From Ruminococcus flavefaciens (GTDB taxonomy: Bacteria > Bacillota > Clostridia > Oscillospirales > Ruminococcaceae), in assembly GCA_023663905.1 (NCBI GenBank), contig JAMPGO010000001.1, positions 173,940 to 237,939 on the forward strand: a DNA stretch of 64,000 nucleotides. Reading direction: 5' to 3'. The translations under genes were made by a program, and so were the position numbers. The notes beneath the pieces were generated by a model. That model saw nothing but the letters and a program-made list of their open reading frames with translations. It was not told the origin of the DNA and did no database searches. Below, one piece after another: positions 32,185 to 41,553 of the stretch. Within the stretch, counting starts at the first letter, position 1, and every line of letters starts with the position of its first letter.

Positions 32185-34140
32185 TTATTTCGCCTCTTCA
32201 ATAAGCGGAAGTGAATCAATCATCTTTGCCTTTAACATCTGAATAGCGAGAGCGTCCATACCTGTTACGCCGTCGCCCGGATTGTAAACGTCCGCAGCCT
32301 TTGCACCGGCTTCGGAGAGAGCGTATTTGTCCTTGTTGCCAAGCGACTGAATAATAGCAGCAGCGTCAGCAATATCAACAACGCCGTCCTCATTAGCGTC
32401 GCCGAGAAGCGGTTCAATTGACGGCTGAGCGCTGGCGGTTGTGCTTCCGTCGGGTGCGCCTGTAGTAGCTGTTGTGGTTGTTGTTATTATTTCAGCAGGT
32501 TCGCTTGTTGTAACGTCGGGAATCTCTCTGCCCTCGATTATCGAATAGAAAGCGGGCTTAGCCTTGTAATCGGAATCGAAAAGAAGCGGATTTCTTGAAG
32601 CTCTCCAGCTTCCGTCGTCAGTAACACCCCATATAACTACAGCCGAAATGCTGTCCTTGTGAGCGTAGATAGAATCCATAATGCCCTTGTAATATTCAGC
32701 CTGCTCCTCAAAATGCTTTTCGCCTGTATTCTGGTCGGGCTGGGCGGTAGCGTCAAGCTCTGTAATTTGAATATCGAGACCTGTAGCGGCAAAAGCGTCA
32801 AGAGCCTTGTTGTACACGCTTACAGACGGGAAGTTAATATCAAGGTGCGACTGCATACCGATACCGTCGATGAGACCTTTTTCCTTGAGTGCTGTAGCCA
32901 TTTCAACAATAGCAGTAGTTTTCTGAGGCATATACTCGTTGAAGTCGTTGTAGTAGAGTTTACAGCCTTCAGGAGCGTATTTTCTTGCAAATTCAAAAGC
33001 AGGTTCGATGAATGAGTTATCGCCGAAAACCTGTACCCACGCAGAGTTGTTTGAACCGCTCTGACCCTGTTCGCCCGGATTTCTCGGCTTGCCTTCGTCA
33101 GTCCACGCTTCGTTTACAACGTCGCAGGCATAGAAATCGATGTCGGGGTAAAGTGCAATAAGCTCCTCGAAATAAGCCTTGATGTAGTTCTCCATACGGA
33201 CGAGCATTTTTTCCTTTGATACCCAGTCGCCGTCGTTTGAATAGCCCTCTTTAAAGAACCAGTCGGGAGTCTGGCTGTGCCATACAAGAGTATGGATTCT
33301 GACAGGGACATTGTTTTCCTGACAGTAGTTAAGGAACGGCTTAGCCGAGCCGAAAGAAACCTGCGGTACTGTATCATCGCCCGTTTCCTCGAAATAAGCC
33401 TGACAAGCGGACTGATTAAGAACAGCGTCGGGCTTCATCTCGTTTCCAGCGGTAAGGCTTCCGCTGAAATGCTTTTTAATGAGTTCCATAGTTGGCTTTG
33501 AGCTTAAATCATTGGGAGTTATAGCGTTGCCGATTTTGAAATCATTTGCAAAAACATCGCTGAGCGACGGAATATCCTGCTCGATTTCAACTGACGGAGC
33601 TTTTGTTACAACGAAATCATCGATAAGAATATCATCTGTACCGCCCTCAAAATAAACGAAAACACCTGTCATATCCTCTGTGAAGCTTACTTTTACAGGG
33701 TCTAAAGTCTGCCAGTCATTGCCGTTGAGGTTTGCGAGATTCTGATATTTTGTCTCGCCGTCAGCGTTTGTATACTGGAAGCTGAAAGTAGCTCCTGTGT
33801 AATACTTGCCCTTGACCTTTGCGCTGATATAGTATTCAGTCATAGGCTCAAGCTTGTCGTCGAGCTGAAAAGCAGGACCGTGCCAGGAGCTTGAACGACC
33901 GCTTGCAAGAAGGGACTTGCTTCCGCTTACAGATGATTCGTCAGTGGTTGAGATAACTGTTGTATCAGTACCGCCTCTGTTTGTGAATGCAGAAACGTCG
34001 TCGTCCTCGAAATCGAACGAGTAGACAACTTCTCTTTCTGTCGCTGTATCGCCGTCAGCAGCATAAGCAGGCATAGCGGAAATAGCCATAGCAGCCGCAA
34101 GAGTTCCGGCAAAAAGCCTGTTGAGATATTTTTTCTTCAT
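32185..34140 (-). CDS. Cellulosomal GH10 xylanase with CBM22-like module and dockerin
   Basis: A 651-aa secreted endo-xylanase. A signal peptide (residues 1-27) precedes a CBM22-like module ('YSFDFEDDDVSAF' ... 'DDILIDDFVV', about 37-180). A GH10 barrel (about 195-540) has the acid/base Glu in 'YACDVVNEAWTDEG' (near 341) and the nucleophile Glu in 'LDIQITELDATAQ' (near 461). A Thr-rich linker leads to a dockerin ('GDANEDGVVDIADAAAIIQS', last ~75 residues) that would bind a cohesin on a scaffold. ATG follows GGAGGG. Same dockerin type as the two GH9 genes upstream. Confidence 0.93.
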   Translation of the reverse strand: MKKKYLNRLFAGTLAAAMAISAMPAYAADGDTATEREVVYSFDFEDDDVSAFTNRGGTDTTVISTTDESSVSGSKSLLASGRSSSWHGPAFQLDDKLEPMTEYYISAKVKGKYYTGATFSFQYTNADGETKYQNLANLNGNDWQTLDPVKVSFTEDMTGVFVYFEGGTDDILIDDFVVTKAPSVEIEQDIPSLSDVFANDFKIGNAITPNDLSSKPTMELIKKHFSGSLTAGNEMKPDAVLNQSACQAYFEETGDDTVPQVSFGSAKPFLNYCQENNVPVRIHTLVWHSQTPDWFFKEGYSNDGDWVSKEKMLVRMENYIKAYFEELIALYPDIDFYACDVVNEAWTDEGKPRNPGEQGQSGSNNSAWVQVFGDNSFIEPAFEFARKYAPEGCKLYYNDFNEYMPQKTTAIVEMATALKEKGLIDGIGMQSHLDINFPSVSVYNKALDAFAATGLDIQITELDATAQPDQNTGEKHFEEQAEYYKGIMDSIYAHKDSISAVVIWGVTDDGSWRASRNPLLFDSDYKAKPAFYSIIEGREIPDVTTSEPAEIITTTTTATTGAPDGSTTASAQPSIEPLLGDANEDGVVDIADAAAIIQSLGNKDKYALSEAGAKAADVYNPGDGVTGMDALAIQMLKAKMIDSLPLIEEAK

Positions 34141-34302
34141 TAATCATACCCTCCGTAATAAAAATTTTTTGCATCTCCTGTAATATCAACAAAAATAAAT
34201 ACTACCGGTTTTATTTTAACACAATATAATTATTTTGTCAATAATAAATACACAAAAATCGCAATTTATGACAGATTCGCTTTATATAACCGCAATTTAT
34301 GA

Positions 34303-34336
34303 TAAAAAAAGACTTCCGCCGAAGCAGAAGCCTTTT
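34303..34336 (-). terminator. Terminator after the first GH9 gene
   Basis: On the minus strand GGCTTC pairs with GAAGTC around a GC-rich 10-base loop, followed by T7. Confidence 0.7.
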
Positions 34337-34347
34337 GTTTTGTTAAA

Positions 34348-36960
34348 TTAACCCTTTAAAGGGAGTTCACTGCGGTCAATAAGATTAGCAGCAACCTTCT
34401 GAATTGTGATAGCGTCCATACCTGTAATGCCTGAAACGCCGTCAACTTCTGCATTGATTGCACCCTGTGCGGAGAGAGCATACTTATCCTTGTTGCCGAG
34501 AGACTGAATGATAGCAGCAGCGTCAGCAACGTCAACTACACCGTCCTCGTTAGCGTCGCCTGCAAGATATTTGCCTGACTGGGAAGGAGTCTTTGTTGTG
34601 ACAGTAGTTGTTGTAGTTGTAGTGGTCTTTGTGGTTGACTGTGTTGTCTGTGTCTGTGTTTCTTCCATATGGAGAACGACTTTTTCGATAGTTACAGCAT
34701 CGCCGTGAGGCCAGAAAACCATAGCCTTTACAGTTGAACCGACATTTGACGGGATAGTATAATCAACAGCAACAACCTTGTCTGACGGAACTGAGATATT
34801 CTCAAAGTCTGTCTGTTCCCAAGTACCGTTCCAAGTACCGAATGCGCCTGAAGTATTTGTATCGTTGGAGTTTACCTTATAGTAGAGAGTAGCGGACTTT
34901 GCACCCTGCGGGCTGAACTCTGCATAGTTATTCATTTCGCCGTCGTCGCCCTTTTCAGAGCCTATAGTCATATTGCCGGAAGTGAGAACGACATCCTTGC
35001 TTACAACAACAGGAGTTTGTGTGGTAGATGACTGTGTGGGATTTGTCTGAACAGGCTGTGTTGTAGTTGTTGTGTTGGAAGAAGAGCCTGCTGCGTCTGT
35101 GATTACTTCGATAGAATCAATAGTAAATTCACCGCAGTCAATCCACCATACACCAAACTTGAGGTCGCCGCTTGTTGTGTTAAGAAGCTTTGCATCGGAA
35201 GCTGAAACTTCCCAGGTGATAGAACCCTTGTTTCCGCTGATATTCTGTGTCATATCGCTTGACTGTGTCCAGTAGCTCGGAGAAACGGAAGTAGTTGAGC
35301 CGAAAGCGCCTTCCCATTTGCCGATATTGCCGTTAGCGGAGATATTTACAACAACCTTCTGTACTGTCTCGTTGAAGTTGATGTTAAAGTCGCTCCAGTC
35401 GAAGCCAATCATCTTGTCATCGGCAGGAAGCTGGCTGTAAACAATCTTCTGGTTGATGTCAACCTTGTAAGTGCCGTTGGAAGTCGAAGGGGTAGGAGTT
35501 GTTACAACAGGTGTTGTAACGATAGGATTTGATGAAACTGTACCGTTGTAAATCTTGTCAACACCCTCGATTGCAGATACTGTCGAGCCTGATTTTGTAA
35601 GCTCATAGAGACCTGCCGCAGCACCTGTGAATCCTGCATTGTAGTCGATAGCAACCTCGTTGCATACATAGTCTGTGAGGCTGTCTGTGTAGTTGCCGTT
35701 GGAATCCTTAGGACCGCCGACCAATGCGCCGATAAGAGTAGGAGAACCTGCTTTTACCTGTGTCTGATTCTCACCCATATCATCGTAGCTTGTATAACCC
35801 GAAGCAGCTCTGTGGTGCGGATTCTTGGCGGAATTGCTTTCCATACCTGTTACAAAGCATACGTTCATCGGGTTATTGCCTGTGAGGTAGCTCATCTGAC
35901 CCTTTGACCAGTCAAGGAAATCAGCAGAAGAGTTCTTTGTTGCAACAAGAGCTGTAAACTGCATTGAGCCGTTAAGTCTTGCACTGCCCCACTCATCAAG
36001 GCAGTAGTAGCCGTTCTGGGTTTTCTGCGTTGTGGTTTCCTGTATGTACTGGTTAACCTTATTCCAGTTGCCTGTTATGTGGGCATATACGCACGCAGCA
36101 CCGAGACCTCTGTTGTCCCAGCCGTCAGCCCAGCCGAGATATTCAGTCTGCTTGCTTGCACAGTCGTTCTTGTATGACTCGTTGCCTGTTGCGAGATAGA
36201 GCCAGCCTGCGGCATTAGCCTGTTCGTCCTGATAGCCTGATGAGCTGTAGAATCCCTGCGGACCGTCAGAAGCAACCTGATTATACTGTGTGGAGAATTT
36301 ATAGAGAGCCTCAGCGTATTTCAAATCCTCAGCATTGCCGAAGTTGATATAGTTGAGAGCGAGAGCGGCAGCATAATCAGCGGCGATGTCGCTTGCACCG
36401 CTTGATGTCCAGTACATCTTTCTCTTGCCCTGAACATTCTCCTGATTTTCAGGAGTTCCCCAGTAAGCGTGGTCAACATTTCCGTCCTCTTTCTGATAAA
36501 GGAAGCTTGAAACGCTGTCGCCGTTGAGCTTTGTGGAAGCCTTAAAGAAATCGCAGAAGTAATCTGTTATAACTTTAAGGTGTTCAGCCTGACCCGAGTT
36601 GTTGTAGCCGTCCTTGAACTCGTAGTAGCTCCAGCCGAGAACGGAAGCCGTGTAGCCCTGCGGAAGTCCGAACATAGCGTGGTCGCCTGCGTCGTGGAAA
36701 CCGCCCTTTACTTCATCGCCTGTATGACAGTCATCACGCCAGGTCATACCCGAAGTCTTGCCTACCTGGTCTCCACACATATTTGCGTCATAGAAATAGA
36801 GGGAATACTGTAGGATTTTTGCGTAGTTGTCAGAACCTGCCGCATTGGACGTGAGCGACGGAGCAACAGCAGTGAATGAGCCTGCAACAGATACAGCCGC
36901 AAACATTCCGCTGAGGATAGCCGACTTGATTTTGTTTGATTTTCTTGAATACATCAACAT
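34348..36960 (-). CDS. Cellulosomal GH9 cellulase with two CBM-like modules and dockerin
   Basis: About 870 aa. A signal peptide is followed by a GH9 catalytic domain (about residues 45-495). It has the catalytic Asp pair in 'GGFHDAGDHAMFGLPQG', 'SAKNPHHRAASG' and the acid Glu in 'CNEVAIDYNAGFTGAAAG'. Two beta-sandwich modules follow; the first resembles CBM79-type modules of Ruminococcus GH9 enzymes ('GKWEGAFGSTTSV', 'FGVWWIDCGEFTIDSIEV'). A Thr-rich linker and a dockerin end it. The ATG at 36960 is preferred, as GAAAGAAG lies six bases before it; the upstream ATG at 37005 overlaps a -10-like TATAAT. Substrate is probably beta-1,4-glucan. Confidence 0.92.
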   Translation of the reverse strand: MLMYSRKSNKIKSAILSGMFAAVSVAGSFTAVAPSLTSNAAGSDNYAKILQYSLYFYDANMCGDQVGKTSGMTWRDDCHTGDEVKGGFHDAGDHAMFGLPQGYTASVLGWSYYEFKDGYNNSGQAEHLKVITDYFCDFFKASTKLNGDSVSSFLYQKEDGNVDHAYWGTPENQENVQGKRKMYWTSSGASDIAADYAAALALNYINFGNAEDLKYAEALYKFSTQYNQVASDGPQGFYSSSGYQDEQANAAGWLYLATGNESYKNDCASKQTEYLGWADGWDNRGLGAACVYAHITGNWNKVNQYIQETTTQKTQNGYYCLDEWGSARLNGSMQFTALVATKNSSADFLDWSKGQMSYLTGNNPMNVCFVTGMESNSAKNPHHRAASGYTSYDDMGENQTQVKAGSPTLIGALVGGPKDSNGNYTDSLTDYVCNEVAIDYNAGFTGAAAGLYELTKSGSTVSAIEGVDKIYNGTVSSNPIVTTPVVTTPTPSTSNGTYKVDINQKIVYSQLPADDKMIGFDWSDFNINFNETVQKVVVNISANGNIGKWEGAFGSTTSVSPSYWTQSSDMTQNISGNKGSITWEVSASDAKLLNTTSGDLKFGVWWIDCGEFTIDSIEVITDAAGSSSNTTTTTQPVQTNPTQSSTTQTPVVVSKDVVLTSGNMTIGSEKGDDGEMNNYAEFSPQGAKSATLYYKVNSNDTNTSGAFGTWNGTWEQTDFENISVPSDKVVAVDYTIPSNVGSTVKAMVFWPHGDAVTIEKVVLHMEETQTQTTQSTTKTTTTTTTTVTTKTPSQSGKYLAGDANEDGVVDVADAAAIIQSLGNKDKYALSAQGAINAEVDGVSGITGMDAITIQKVAANLIDRSELPLKG

Positions 36961-37184
36961 CACACTTCTTTCATTTGTGGTTATTTCTATAAGCTTATTA
37001 TACATAATTTCCTCATAAATTGAGTTACAAAACAGTTACAGAGTGGTTAAAATACGGTTAAAACAGACGTTTTTTTATAAATTCTACCTATTAACCGAAA
37101 AGCAGTTGTTTAATTTGTATAAAATCACGTTAAAAAATTGTTAACATCTTTGAGAATATAAAATTTCTGTAAATTGGTTAAAAA

Positions 37185-37219
37185 ATAAAGCAGGGCTTCT
37201 GCGGAAGTCCTGCTTTTTG
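37185..37219 (-). terminator. Terminator after the second GH9 gene
   Basis: On the minus strand AAAGCAGGACTTC pairs with GAAGCCCTGCTTT, followed by a T-rich run. It directly precedes the region upstream of the other GH9 gene, so each GH9 gene is transcribed alone. Confidence 0.88.
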
Positions 37220-37222
37220 TTA

Positions 37223-39340
37223 TTATTCTCTCACGGGAAGGTCGCTGAGGTTGAGCATATGTGCTGCAACTTTCTGGATTACAAGTGCGTCCATACCTGT
37301 AACTCCGTCGCCGTTGTTGTAAACGTCTGCATTCTTTGCGCCCTGTGCGGAAAGAGCATACTTATCCTTGTTGCCGAGCGACTGGATGATAGCGGCTGCG
37401 TCTGCAACGTCAACAATGCCGTCCTCGTTTGCGTCGCCGTACAGAACATCTGTACCGCCATTGTCTGTAGTTGCGCTGTCTTTGACTTCAACTTCAAATG
37501 AAGTTGTTGCACCGCCGCCTGACATTACGGAAACGTAAATCTTGTAAGTACCTGCTTTGGTGTTGTCAAACTCGGAAGTATCAAGTACAAACTGCGGTGA
37601 TGTAACAGGCTGAGAGAAAATATCCCAGTGACCGCCTGCGCTGTCTGTGCCTGAAGCGCTTGCCATAGCTCCGTCGAGATTGAGTTCCTCGCCGATTTCG
37701 TAAACGGTTTTATTCGGCATTGAAAGTATAACAATAGAAGCTTCTGCCTGAGATGTATTAGCTGTAGTTGTGGCAATAACTTCTTCTGTGGTGGTTGCTT
37801 CTGTAGTAGTTGTTTCTGTGGTTGTAGTAGTCTCCTCAGAAGTTGTGGTTGTTGTCTCTTCGGGAACTGTTGTTTCGGGCGGAGTCGGTGTTTCGCCGTT
37901 TGCAACAGCGATTTCCTCGGCATAAACAGTAATTTCATCGCCGATTTCAGCAACAACATTGCCTGTGCCGTAGAAACTGTAGAGACCTGCGGCAGCTCCG
38001 ACAAGTCCTACCTGATAATCAAGGGCTACCTCGTTGGAAGTTGCGTCTTGTGCATTGAGCTTCTGGAAGGTATTGAAGTCCTGACCTGTAGGTCCTCCGC
38101 AAAGTGCGCCGTAAAGGACGTGGCTTGTGGGAACGTTAGCATAGTTGCCGTCCCAGCTGTTCCATTCGTGCCAGTCGTCGCTTACATAAAGACCCGAAGC
38201 GGCACGGTGATGAGGCGATGTAGCTGAAACGTCGTTGTAGCCTACAACAAGGCACACGTTGGCATTGTTGTCGCCGAGTATCATATTCATCTGCTTCTTG
38301 CACCAATCAGAGAAATCAGCGCCCGATTCATCATTGTGCTTTGTTGCAACCATTGCACAGGTCTGCATAAGAGCATTATGTCTTGCGCTTCCCCAGGAGT
38401 TCATAATATAGAACTGATTCTGGTTTGCGTTTACAATGCTGTTGATGTAGCTTACAGGCTTATCCCAGTTTCCTGTGATTTCAGCGTTAATGATAGCTGC
38501 GCCGAGCCATACACCGCCGTAATAGTAATCATTTACCCAGTCGTTTGTGTTGCTTGTATCCTTGCTGTTGGCTTCAAGGTAGGACTGTTCGTTTGTGGCG
38601 ATATAGAGCCAGCCTGCTGCCCACGCAATATCATCCTCAACGCTCTTGTCGGAGTATGTCTGCTGGTCATATGTCATAGTACGGTATTTGGTGGCGAAAT
38701 CATAGAGAGCCTTTGCATATTTAAGGGAATCTTCATCACCGAAGTTGATATACTGCTGAGCGAGTGCGGCGGCATACTGTGCGGCGACATTGCTTGCGCC
38801 GTTTGTGGTGGAGTAATACTCGCTGGTACTTCTTGACATAAGCTCAGGCGCTCTCCATTTACCGTGGTCTGCACCGTCGTCGCCTATTTCATAGATAAAT
38901 TTGGTAACGTTGCCGTTGCCGTCAAGAGTAGTACAGTTTTTAATAAACTGTGCAAATTCGCTTGTTATTTCCTTGAGATGTGTGGCAGTACCCGTTTTCT
39001 CGAACTCGTCCTTGTATTCATAGTAAATCCAGCCGAGAGTTGAAGCGGTAAAGCCCTCTGTGATACCGCAGATAATACCGTCGCCTGCATCGTGGAAGCC
39101 GCCGTTTGCGGTATTGTCTGTGTGGCAGTCGTCACGCCACGAAAAATGCGACTTTTCACCTGCACCTATACCGCAGTAGTTAGCGTCGTAGAAATAGAGT
39201 GAATACTGGAGAAGCTTAGCGTAGTTGTCAAGCTCAAGGTCTGCCGCATTTGTTGTTACAGAAAAAGCCGACCCTGCAACTGAGGTGACAGCCATAACAG
39301 CAGAAGCCGTCATAGCAGTCAGTTTTTTTGTGAATCTCAT
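37223..39340 (-). CDS. Cellulosomal GH9 cellulase with Ig-like module and dockerin
   Basis: About 705 aa. ATG 39340 follows GAAGGGA; an ATG at 39358 overlaps that ribosome site. A signal peptide precedes a GH9 domain (about 38-480) with 'NGGFHDAGDGIICGITEG', 'ATSPHHRAASGLY' and 'NEVALDYQVGLVGAAAG'. A Glu/Thr-rich linker follows ('TTTTSEETTTTTETTT'), then an Ig-like beta-sandwich ('VYEIGEELNLDG' ... 'YKIYVSVMSGGG') and a dockerin nearly identical to that of the neighbouring GH9. In place of 'DHA' at the catalytic loop it has 'DGI', which may alter product pattern. It is a processive or endo-acting cellulase by family. Confidence 0.92.
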   Translation of the reverse strand: MRFTKKLTAMTASAVMAVTSVAGSAFSVTTNAADLELDNYAKLLQYSLYFYDANYCGIGAGEKSHFSWRDDCHTDNTANGGFHDAGDGIICGITEGFTASTLGWIYYEYKDEFEKTGTATHLKEITSEFAQFIKNCTTLDGNGNVTKFIYEIGDDGADHGKWRAPELMSRSTSEYYSTTNGASNVAAQYAAALAQQYINFGDEDSLKYAKALYDFATKYRTMTYDQQTYSDKSVEDDIAWAAGWLYIATNEQSYLEANSKDTSNTNDWVNDYYYGGVWLGAAIINAEITGNWDKPVSYINSIVNANQNQFYIMNSWGSARHNALMQTCAMVATKHNDESGADFSDWCKKQMNMILGDNNANVCLVVGYNDVSATSPHHRAASGLYVSDDWHEWNSWDGNYANVPTSHVLYGALCGGPTGQDFNTFQKLNAQDATSNEVALDYQVGLVGAAAGLYSFYGTGNVVAEIGDEITVYAEEIAVANGETPTPPETTVPEETTTTTSEETTTTTETTTTEATTTEEVIATTTANTSQAEASIVILSMPNKTVYEIGEELNLDGAMASASGTDSAGGHWDIFSQPVTSPQFVLDTSEFDNTKAGTYKIYVSVMSGGGATTSFEVEVKDSATTDNGGTDVLYGDANEDGIVDVADAAAIIQSLGNKDKYALSAQGAKNADVYNNGDGVTGMDALVIQKVAAHMLNLSDLPVRE

Positions 39341-39518
39341 AAAAATCTGTCCCTTCATTATAGATTATAATATAATAATCCTTATGATATATATTAATAT
39401 TATAGCATTATTTTTCATACAGTTTGTTAATAAATTGTGTACGCAACAGGGTGTATTAATAAATTCGTGATAATCATCAAAAACAGGCGGTTTTCATTGT
39501 GTATATTGACAAAGATAC

Positions 39519-39547
39519 TTGCAAAAATTCCGCAGAAGTGGTATAAT
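39519..39547 (+). promoter_or_regulatory. Promoter of rsmE
   Basis: TTGCAA (39519-39524), 17 bases, TATAAT (39542-39547), about 27 bases before the start codon. Confidence 0.7.
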
Positions 39548-39574
39548 TAATTATTATTTATAAGGAGTGTATTT

Positions 39575-40297
39575 ATGCCAAGATTTTTTGTTAATGAAAT
39601 AAATGAAGATAATATAGTCCTGACAGGCGAGAATGCAAGGCACATAGGTCGTTCCCTGCGTATGAGGACAGGCGAGGAAGTTACGGTGTGCTGTAACGGC
39701 AACGACTATAACTGCGTAATATCGGGATTTACAGAAGATTCCGTTTTTCTGGAACTCACAGAGAAAATCCGCTGTGAATCCGAGCCGAGCATTGAAGTAA
39801 CGCTTTTTCAGGCTGTCCCGAAACTGGACAAGCTGGAATATATTATACAGAAAAGCGTTGAGCTGGGTGTTTCGCATATCGTTCCCGTGCTGACCCGAAG
39901 ATGTATATCACGACCCGACGGCAAGGATTTTGCAAAGAAGCTTCCAAGGCTTAACAAAATCGCCGAAGAAGCCTCGAAACAGTCGGGCAGAGGAATTATT
40001 CCCGACGTTTCAGAGATAATATCATATAAAACCGCTCTCGATAAAATTAAAAATATTGACAGGACGGTTATCCTCTATGAGGCAGAGGGCGGAAAGCGTT
40101 TCGGCGATGTCAGTCTCTCGGGAATCAGCTCCGCAGGGCTTATCATAGGAAGCGAGGGCGGTTTTGATAAAGCCGAGGTTCAGGACGCTGTAAGTGCGGG
40201 TGCGGAGCAGGTATGGCTTGGAAAAAGAATACTTCGTTGTGAAACTGCACCAATTTCTGCCCTCTCAATTTTGATGTTTTTAACAAATAATATGTAA
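39575..40297 (+). CDS. rsmE: 16S rRNA m3U1498 methyltransferase
   Basis: A 240-aa SPOUT methyltransferase that modifies 16S rRNA in the decoding region. An N-terminal PUA-like domain ('HIGRSLRMRTGEEVTVC') is followed by the knotted catalytic domain with 'LFQAVPKLDKLEYIIQKSVE', 'IIGSEGGFDKAEV' and 'VWLGKRILRCETAPISALSI'. Length and the G-S-E-G-G motif are diagnostic. ATG follows AAGGAG. Confidence 0.94.
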   Translation: MPRFFVNEINEDNIVLTGENARHIGRSLRMRTGEEVTVCCNGNDYNCVISGFTEDSVFLELTEKIRCESEPSIEVTLFQAVPKLDKLEYIIQKSVELGVSHIVPVLTRRCISRPDGKDFAKKLPRLNKIAEEASKQSGRGIIPDVSEIISYKTALDKIKNIDRTVILYEAEGGKRFGDVSLSGISSAGLIIGSEGGFDKAEVQDAVSAGAEQVWLGKRILRCETAPISALSILMFLTNNM

Positions 40298-40301
40298 ACA
40301 G

Positions 40302-40330
40302 TTGAAATTTGAAAAAAGATGTGGTATAAT
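40302..40330 (+). promoter_or_regulatory. Promoter of the small acidic membrane protein
   Basis: TTGAAA (40302-40307), 17 bases, TATAAT (40325-40330). The ~75-base leader has an inverted repeat around CGCAAGCG. Confidence 0.65.
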
Positions 40331-40404
40331 AGTAATTAGCTTATCGAGCCGTTCGCAAGCGTTTCGATATTATAATTTTTCTTGCGAAGAAAAGAGGATT
40401 TAAA

Positions 40405-40686
40405 ATGAATAAATTTTTAATTGGTCTGCTTATCACCGGTGCTGTTGTTGCTGTTGGTGTTATCGTCGCTAAGATTGTCAAGGGTAAGAATAACGAAATT
40501 GACTGCGATGATGATTTTGACGATTTCGATTATCCCGAGTCTTATGATGACGACGAGGAGAGCATTGAATTTGACGTGACAGGTCTCGATGACGAGGTAG
40601 TTGAGGAATATGTTGACGCTGACTCTGACGAATCCGTTGAGGAGACTGTTGACGACGCTGTTGACACAGAGGACGACGAGGCTTAA
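40405..40686 (+). CDS. Small membrane-anchored, very acidic protein
   Basis: A 93-aa protein. It has one N-terminal membrane helix (residues ~4-24, 'FLIGLLITGAVVAVGVIVAK') followed by K-G-K. The remainder is a ~65-residue tail made almost wholly of Asp, Glu, Val and Tyr. ATG follows AGAGGA. It resembles phage-shock or YtxH-like small membrane proteins only in layout; I recognise no family. It has its own promoter and a strong terminator. Confidence 0.8.
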   Translation: MNKFLIGLLITGAVVAVGVIVAKIVKGKNNEIDCDDDFDDFDYPESYDDDEESIEFDVTGLDDEVVEEYVDADSDESVEETVDDAVDTEDDEA

Positions 40687-40711
40687 TCTCCGCTTCTCTG
40701 AATCCGTAGAA

Positions 40712-40750
40712 TAAAGAGGGGGCGGAAACGTCCCTCTCTTTGCTTTTTTT
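40712..40750 (+). terminator. Terminator after the small acidic protein
   Basis: AAAGAGGG pairs with CCCTCTCTTT around ggcggaaacgt, followed by GCTTTTTTT. Confidence 0.85.
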
Positions 40751-40812
40751 GTTGATTATATACAATAAAAACATATTTTTTTGTGCATTCATACAAATTT
40801 CCCGGATTGCTG

Positions 40813-40841
40813 TTGACATTTCCGAAATCCTGTGATATAAT
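40813..40841 (+). promoter_or_regulatory. Promoter of tRNA-Pro
   Basis: TTGACA (40813-40818), 17 bases, TATAAT (40836-40841), a perfect consensus, ~33 bases before the tRNA. Confidence 0.85.
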
Positions 40842-40873
40842 ATAAAAGCTGTCAAGGACAGCCAAAAGTTGTC

Positions 40874-40950
40874 CGAGGCGTAGCTCAGTTTGGTAGAGTG
40901 CTTGGTTTGGGACCAAGATGCCGCAGGTTCGAGTCCTGTCGCCTCGACCA
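40874..40950 (+). tRNA. tRNA-Pro(TGG)
   Basis: A 77-base cloverleaf. Acceptor CGAGGCG pairs with CGCCTCG; the D-arm begins TAGCTCAG; the anticodon loop reads TTTGGGA with anticodon TGG; the T-arm is GGTTCGAGTCC; CCA is encoded. Confidence 0.96.
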
Positions 40951-41004
40951 ATATCACATAAAATCAGCTCAAAAAAATTTTTTGAAAAAATTTTCAAAAA
41001 ACAC

Positions 41005-41033
41005 TTGACAAATCAAAAAAAGTGTGATATAAT
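41005..41033 (+). promoter_or_regulatory. Promoter of tRNA-Thr and tRNA-Tyr
   Basis: TTGACA (41005-41010), 17 bases, TATAAT (41028-41033), a perfect consensus separate from the tRNA-Pro promoter. Confidence 0.85.
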
Positions 41034-41078
41034 AAATATCGTTGAGTTAAGCAATTCAAATTCAACAAAATCAGTTAA

Positions 41079-41154
41079 GCTGGTGTAGCTCAGTTGGTAG
41101 AGCAGCTGATTTGTAATCAGCAGGTCGGGGGTTCGAGTCCGTCCACCAGCTCCA
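41079..41154 (+). tRNA. tRNA-Thr(TGT)
   Basis: A 76-base cloverleaf. Acceptor GCTGGTG pairs with CACCAGC; the anticodon loop is TTTGTAA with anticodon TGT; the T-arm is GGTTCGAGTCC; CCA is encoded. Confidence 0.96.
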
Positions 41155-41195
41155 TTTTATCGGTAATCAAACCGATAATTTTTTGAAATCTGTAT

Positions 41196-41281
41196 GGGAG
41201 AGTTCCCGAGTGGCCAAAGGGGGCAGACTGTAAATCTGTTGCTTTTCAGCTTCGATGGTCCGAATCCATCCTCTCCCACCA
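41196..41281 (+). tRNA. tRNA-Tyr(GTA)
   Basis: An 86-base class II tRNA with a long variable arm. Acceptor GGGAGAG pairs with CTCTCCC; the anticodon stem-loop CAGACTGTAAATCTG gives anticodon GTA; CCA is encoded. Confidence 0.96.
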
Positions 41282-41422
41282 GTTTCTTTTCAGTAAATAT
41301 CTTTTCCGTTACTCCGCTGTTTTATCAGGCGGATTTTTTTATGCCCGGAAAAAATGCCGTTCTGCACGGAAATCATCGCCCATTGTGCAGAAAAAATATC
41401 ACTTATGCAACAGGAGAAATCA

Positions 41423-41518
41423 ATGATTAAAGCCGATGTAACATATACAATTGAACACAAAACCGCATTAAGGTCTGCTGTTGAAAGACAGTCCGATTTT
41501 GACGTTATACGTCATTAA
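41423..41518 (+). CDS. Possible 31-codon small protein upstream of typA
   Basis: A short frame (MIKADVTYTIEHKTALRSAV then E-R-Q-S-D-F-D-V-I-R-H) starts seven bases after CAGGAG and ends 35 bases before typA. It could be a leader peptide or a small protein. No homology can be claimed. Confidence 0.35.
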   Translation: MIKADVTYTIEHKTALRSAVERQSDFDVIRH

Positions 41519-41553
41519 CATATATTCAAATTTATAATTCGGAGGAAAACAAA

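Noticed and set aside
34600..34650. GTTGTAGTTGT-type tandem repeats, CRISPR-like at first sight
   Set aside because: They encode Thr-rich linkers of secreted enzymes (also near 37800-37860 and 59690-59815); there are no spacers or cas genes.
32185..39340. A cellulosome scaffold gene (cohesins) next to the dockerin enzymes
   Set aside because: No cohesin-like frame is seen on either strand between 32 and 40 kb; the scaffold must be elsewhere.
40478..40997. Frames on the minus strand across tRNA-Pro and the acidic gene
   Set aside because: They overlap a certain tRNA and a certain coding region; these antisense readings of tRNA are common artefacts.
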